NCBI GenBank assembly: GCA_021234155.1
Contig: JAJEKV010000045.1
Span: 2,745,434-2,809,433, forward strand
Source: Isoetes taiwanensis
Taxonomy: Eukaryota; Streptophyta; Lycopodiopsida; Isoetales; Isoetaceae
Direction of reading: 5' to 3'
Length of the DNA stretch: 64,000 nucleotides
Shown: positions 58,151 to 64,000 of the stretch, piece after piece
Numbering within the stretch: position 1 is the stretch's first letter
Layout of the letters: every line of letters begins with the position of its first letter
Made by a program: the position numbers and the translations under genes
Notes under the pieces: model-generated
What the model saw: only the letters and a program-made list of their open reading frames with translations
What the model was told of the DNA's origin: nothing
The model's database searches: none

Positions 58151-58739
58151 GTCGAGAATTGCTTCTACACACAAAGACACATACTTGGTGACTTTCTTTT
58201 AATGGGACAACATCTAGGGAATTGTTGTTCTTTGATGATGGCGATCGAATAATTCTTTGCATTATTTTGATAATTGCATTTTAAAATCTGATTTTTTTTT
58301 TTATCACGGATCGTGTTTGTCTTTCTCAGATAAGTATTATGGCAAACTGGTACATGGGAGAATGATGAGGCTGAACTGGAATGTTTGGGATGCAATGCAA
58401 ATGCGGATGATTGAAAATACGATTGAAATGATAAGCATGTTGAGATAATTCCGGAAGATAGAGCGGACCACGAGGGATTTTGATACACTTGCTTCACTAA
58501 AGAAATGGGGCTTTATTGGTATCTTTCTTTCCTCGACCATTTCTTTCGGTTGCCATGCTTGAGTTTAATACATCATGGTAGAATATTATATTGTTCTTTC
58601 TTTGAGGTTTATGCGGTTGTTATGGAACTTATCAGATTAAAGGATGGATAGGAATCTAAACCCATCTTGATCGGAACAAAGTTATGCCAAGATTGACAAG
58701 GGACTTTTGTGGTTTGCGCATTCTTGGCATGACTCCGTA

Positions 58740-61190
58740 GTGTGAATTGGCCCTTGAGAAGGAGAAAGCTGAGATGGAGGCAAGGAAGCATGAAATTATA
58801 AAAATTTGGTGATATATCGGCTTGCAAAGGAAAAGGTGTTCTTTTACCCGGAGGTTTCACGTGCGGGGAAATGAGATCGAGATATTTTTGAGGCGGAGAT
58901 TGTCGGCATTGGCCAATAGGGATAATGTTCAAATCATGGGGGCATTTAATAATTGGAAATGGGAATCTTTTGTTGTCAAGTTGCAAAAATGCAATATTCA
59001 AGGGGATTGGTGGTCATGTAAACTTAGTATTCCAAAGAAGCATTTAAGCTAGATTTTGTATTCTTTTGGCGGTGAGAATGTTTATGAAAACAATTCAATG
59101 AAGGACTTCTCTGTTTTAGTGGGCGGTGGTGTGTGAGGAGGGAAAAGAGAGAGAGATCGTGTATTAGCGAGGAAAAATGCAAGATCTTGAGAAGAGAAGG
59201 CGGTGGCGGGTTGTGAGCTGAAGCAAAAAAGATTGGCAAATGAACAAGAGAGAACACGGCGACATTTCAAAAGCGGTTACTCATCTTAGATGGTTTGTGA
59301 AGGATTGAACCATTAAGTTTCCTTTGCCCCGACACCATTAAGCTATTCTATAACCCATGAGTTTCCATCCACTTTCTTCAAGTTCAGAAGTGTGGATCCA
59401 TGGTGGTTATAACAATTGGCGAGGAAATGGTATCTAGTAAAAAGCTCTCACCCTACAGGTGTCGGAGGGCTTTATGTCACGAAAGATAATAAAAATGTAA
59501 TGCTTTATGTCAAATGGGGCCAGTGCACTGATAGGTTGGATACTCTCTTGCCTCACATCTAGAACATTGTTTCCAGGATCACGAAAGGAAGACAACTGCC
59601 GAGAATGCTTTTATACTTGATTGGGTCTTCTTTGATGGACCGCTGAAAAAAGCATTTGTCTATGATAATAGCGCTTATCGGGATTTCCATGCCTTGGTAC
59701 CTATATCGATTCGGGGCGCAATCTTGAGAGAAGTTGAAGATAAGCTTTTTTAAAAGCTTACAAGAAGAAAGGAAAAGAGATGAAACAATTGAGAGAAAAG
59801 TAAGTTGTTTCTACCATGTAGCCTAAATTAGGTTTGTAGAATCTTGTTAATGCTAGAGCAATTGGTTTTGTGATATAATCATATAAACCAAATGATGTAA
59901 CCCTTTGCTGAGAAGATCGAAATGAGCTCGAGAAAAGAATGACATTATTTAAGATAAATGAGAGTGTCTACATTCAATCATAAATTTAGTGGAAAAATAA
60001 AGTATATTAAAGAGACATTCACCTTATAAAGTAAATCTGCGGTCGGTAGAATTACATAAATCGGGGCTAATGACTTACTTGGCTATGACTTAGAGATAAG
60101 GGTGGGAGTCCGGTTGATATCTCGGATCAACTTAATATATAGGTTGATGAGACCGTCTGGAAGAAGCAAGCAACTTCTATAATAATGTGTCCATCGAGAT
60201 CCATCGAGAACATATCAAGCACGAGTGTAAAGGTATGATGTCCATTCTCAACCAAAATATGTAAAAGCAGTCATATTTATAACTATGTTCTACCTTTCTT
60301 TTCCTAATGTATTATGGCTCATTATCTTTTGCACCTTAGGATTGATACTAGAATAGGGATTTTTATGATCTTTTTTTTTTTTTGAAGACTATGATCAATA
60401 TATTTTTGTTCTTCATTTGGGCGAGTCATCTTCATTTGATGCTCTCTCCTTTTCTCCATCCATCGTGCAATCCTTTTTACCATCTGGAAGGCTTTGCTTG
60501 AAGATCAGCCCTAAGGATAACAATGGCGGGTCAATCATATCCTCGTGTTGATGCCGTTGATGGGGTCACTTTCCATGCACAGTGGCATTATTAGTGGCCA
60601 TAGAGACCTTATATGGATGAAGCCTTTCCCACCTTGCGTAACAAAAATGGTGATTGTCTTTCCTCGACTTTTAACTAATCTCGGCTTTTAACATTATTTA
60701 CTATTTTGAATTGAAGCTTACGTGCAAAAGCTATTTTGAAGGGAAAACATAGAAGAGGTTTTTGATCCAGGTCTCATATATTTTACGAGATCCTGTTGAT
60801 ATTAAAGCGAGGCTCGGATGTGCATTTTATTCTACAATTCTTCAAATCTGGTCTTGAATGGGAGGCAAAAGTTTGGCTTAGATGTTCATTCAACCGATGG
60901 GCCTGCCGGCGTGGTTGTTTGGCACCATTGAAAATGGAACTGTTAAAAATAGCTCACATATGAAGCAACTTGGTCGGGAAGATTGTCTTTGTTTGTCATA
61001 ATGTTAACATATTGCTTACAAGCACTTTTTATCTTGAGTGAAAGTGCCAAAAGATGCATATATGATGGATTTTTGTTTTTAAGAAAGAAAGGGCGAACAT
61101 GGTGGGGTGTGTGACAACGAGGGGTGGCTTAGATTATCACATTCACGTGATTGGAGGCATGGTGAAAGAACCACCCATGTTTGTCTCGTA
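58740..61190 (+). pseudogene. Starch synthase III fragment, CBM53 region
   Basis: All three starch-binding CBM53 repeats of starch synthase III are recognisable in order. Repeat 1 is at 58,822-59,110 (MGAFNNWKWESF, GDWWSCKLSIPKKHL, then FGGENVYENNSMKDFSV). A Glu/Arg/Lys-rich linker follows. Repeat 2 spans about 59,390-59,710 (VWIHGGYNNW, LDWVFFDGP, AFVYDN...DFHALVP). Repeat 3 is at about 60,770-60,960 (VWLRCSFNRW, then LAPLKM). A last piece at 61,130-61,180 reads LDYHIHVIGGMVKEPPM, the junction to the GT5 catalytic domain, which then stops matching. Frames change many times and an intron-sized gap lies between repeats 2 and 3. The intact enzyme elongates amylopectin chains in plastids; this copy lacks the catalytic domain. 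Confidence 0.88.
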
Positions 61191-63849
61191 CATTCAAATT
61201 AGCATTGTCTTACCTAGACAATTTGCCAAATGTCACCTTGAGATTTTTTTGCCTTGCGGGGAACCTTTTTTGCTCGTGCTTACGCTCTCTGTAATACTCA
61301 GTAATGGCGTGGCATCTTTGGAGATCCGCCCTCTTTACGGTAAGAACTCCATTTCCTTTTTTTTTTGTTTGTTTGTTGGAATTCTCACCCATCTTTCAAC
61401 TTGAATCAAATAGCGGGGGCGATCTGCTCCTCTATCCCCGCCATTACTTATGGTAGCCAGATTGGTAGATGCGGCTTTAAAACGGGTTTCAGCTTCCTAG
61501 TATAAACCGAGAGAGCAAGGGAGAATCTTTGACACATATCAACAAAAAAAGAACACAAGGACTAAGTTTTGATATCATTTCCTTCCTTTCGTATGCTTCT
61601 CTTGACATGTTCTATAAAGTGCTTAAGCGTGTTTTGTGATTTAGTAAGACACGGAGGAATCAAGTCGACCTTTGCACTCTATGGTTGAACGATTGTGACT
61701 ACCAACTTTTAAGAAAATTTAATTAAACATCAGAAATTATACATCACCCAAAAATATGTGAACTTCCCAAAATTTGCCGCGATAGAAACGATTATGAATT
61801 AAGTCATTTTGAACTTTATAGGCTTGCATCACACATTGCTTGGAAAAATAATTACTAAAGGATTGCCATACATTCTAGCAAGTCACTTTGTAATTTAGAT
61901 GACACTTTCTCCTCTTAGACCTTTGCACCATTGACCTGTTTATAACCCTTAGAATTCACAAAAAATTTTTGATTCACATGGCTTACTTTGTTAAAAACAT
62001 GACTTATTTTGTTAAAAATTACACGGACATCTACACTAGATGAGAATTGCCATATTGCATTTTCGATTTTTTTTTTTTAAGTGGCATCCCAAAAGTAACA
62101 TCTATGCATACACCTAAGATTTACACCCATGCCGAATTCAAAAGTAGCATCTATGCATACACCTAAGATTTACACCCATGCCGAATTTGCTCCCTATGAG
62201 TTCAATTGAATAAGATTAAAAAGTCCTATCGAACTCACTAAGGAAATTTGATGTAATCTCGAAAGTGGAACCCATATATATGTGACTTAACTTGCTGACC
62301 TATTTGTATTGTGAATGCTAACTCATTCCGTGATTGTGGTATTTCCAACCATATGGATTGGAAGTGCAACTTCTTCATTTGGAAGATAAAAAGTTCTTGA
62401 AACGTCGAGACCTCTTTATAATGCCCCATTGCATAGCTATTTGCAACTCTTTTTAACAAAATGTTATGTAAATGATGAAACATTGCCATTTCCTTCCATG
62501 AAAATTAATTCAATAGGTCATGAAAGTCACGTGGAATCTATAAAATCTAGCGTTGATTTTTAAATAACCTCGGGAAATATGTCTAACAGAGACTTGCTAG
62601 GGGATCTTAAGGAATCTAGATAACTCTTTCACATTGGGTGCTTTGCGGTGAATCTAGGTGTTCTTTTTAGAAAATCTTTATAGAATCTCTGAGGAATGCT
62701 TTCATGGTATATTGGCCGAATCTTATAACCTCGAGGAGAATCTTATAGAATCTTTCCATAATATTGGCTAGTTTTAAGGGAATGTTGACATGTACTCATC
62801 TCAAATGGTGAGCTTTTGACTGCTAGACAATCTTCTAAGTGATTGAGGAATAGGATATTTAGTGTTTCAACAAGACAATGGATTTAGCTTAAACCTTCGT
62901 GGGTTTAGCCTAGATGCCTTTTGCCATTTGTATGACAAGACAATTGAGATAATTGAGAATGTGATGTATTTGTTCTGCATTCAATGGAAACTAAGGCAGA
63001 ACTATCAGAGTTATTGGCTTTATAGAACCAATTTAATGGTTTCCAAATGAGGCGAAGTCTCGTTAATTTGGCAAATGGTGCCCTTCTTGGAACATATTTG
63101 TTAACTTCCAAACATAAGTTTTTTAAGCCCTCTAGAAATGTCTCAAATGGCCATGTGGAGTCTAAGAGAATTACCAACGCCAGCAATTTTGAAGTTTCCA
63201 AATGGAGGGCCATTATGGACTAGGAAGCATGCTTCTAGCATGACACTTCCCACGACATTGGATTGTTCTTATCTTGTGGATGGATAAGTTCTAATGAACA
63301 ATGGTGAGGTTCTAACTACTAGACAATCTTCTAACTAGTTGAGAGATGTCATAATTAGCATTTTAACAAGAGAATTAGGAGTGGAATCTTCAATGCAACT
63401 CTTCAACTCCTATTCCAAGATGATCACTGAATAGCTATCAAGCAAGGGCTTCATCTTCGTTTGAGAAAGGTAAAATCTCAAATAAGATGTGCATTAAAGA
63501 CATTACTAAATTCACCCCTCGAATGGCCGGATTATGATGCTATCGAACATTTAATTTGATTTTGACAATTACAATTTTAGGATTTACCTATGATTATTTA
63601 TTGTAGATTGTTAACTAGTAGACAACTATATGTTCGAGGAGAAAGGCGTGAAATTATATGAAACTTTATGGCAATATTGGTTGATGCAACTTCCACTGTG
63701 ATATTGACTTCTTCTAACACACTCAACTTTAGATACTGATCTGTTTAAGCTTGGACAACCAAAACTATAGAATTAATTAATGGGAGTATTCTTTAGATTA
63801 CACATGGAATGTACCTTTTGTTCATAAACCCATTGATAGTACAAAAACT

Positions 63850-63851
<2 letters not shown>
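61191..63851. other. Intergenic, no gene recognised
   Basis: AT-rich. 62,091-62,188 is a 49-bp direct duplication (AAAAGTA.CATCTATGCATAC). 62,580-62,790 contains repeated GAATCTTATA-like words similar to those at 1-200. Confidence 0.55.

Positions 63852-63927
<76 letters not shown>
63852..63927. repeat. (TA)n microsatellite
   Basis: About 75 bp of uninterrupted TA dinucleotides. Confidence 0.97.
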
Positions 63928-63931
<4 letters not shown>

Positions 63932-64000
63932 TATTTGATGGGTCCTATGGGGGGTTGAATGTGGGTAGAGATTAATCCTATCCGTCTAATTTTTGAGGTG

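Overview
This is plant nuclear DNA. The protein remnants are plant families: glyoxal oxidase, an MBR-type RING-H2 protein, a RelA/SpoT homologue, glutamate synthase and starch synthase III with its CBM53 repeats. Gene fragments keep GT-AG introns, and the repeats are plant L1 LINEs and a Ty3/gypsy chromovirus with a Met-tRNA primer site. I cannot fix the species. No gene in the window looks complete and intact; it is repeat-rich intergenic DNA carrying broken gene pieces.

Layout. 0-15 kb: a 1-kb inverted repeat made of two head-to-head pieces of a glyoxal-oxidase-like gene (1.9-5.05 kb), a ~190-bp tandem repeat (6.4-7.1 kb), four copies of a SINE-like repeat, then partial RING-H2 and phosphoglycerate-kinase-like genes (11.3-13.8 kb). 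15.2-28.4 kb: a ~2.96-kb unit in three tandem copies; the third is split by an EN-RT non-LTR retrotransposon (23.0-28.0 kb). 28.4-48.6 kb: an L1 LINE on the minus strand, split by a complete 13.2-kb LTR retrotransposon (31,619-44,865) with 5-bp target duplications. 49-55 kb: a regularly spaced palindrome array, long AT microsatellites and a second large inverted repeat. 55-61.2 kb: fragments of three different genes for plastid proteins, all on the plus strand. 61-64 kb: no recognised gene.

The most notable find is inside the LTR retrotransposon. Between its 5' LTR and gag (minus strand) it carries two extra transcription units. The first encodes a histone H3-fold protein: it begins MARTK, has a tail of about 316 codons, and ends in a 90-residue core whose helices match H3 and especially plant CENH3 (ALKEIRHFQ, LLIP.APF, LQEAAEA, HAKRVTLMRQD). 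The second encodes an unknown protein of about 500 residues with a strongly acidic stretch. Each has its own TATAAATA box about 105-120 bp upstream of the ATG, the two leaders are homologous, and ~67-bp palindromes with GTCTCACACG/CGTGTGAGAC-type arms lie upstream. The same element encodes an integrase chromodomain, so it appears to carry both a chromatin reader and its own histone. This copy is disabled by stops and frame changes.

Caution: where near-identical copies can be compared (tandem units, LTR pair, inverted-repeat arms), many differences fall at CAG/CTG sites and look like consensus errors, so some frameshifts may not be real.
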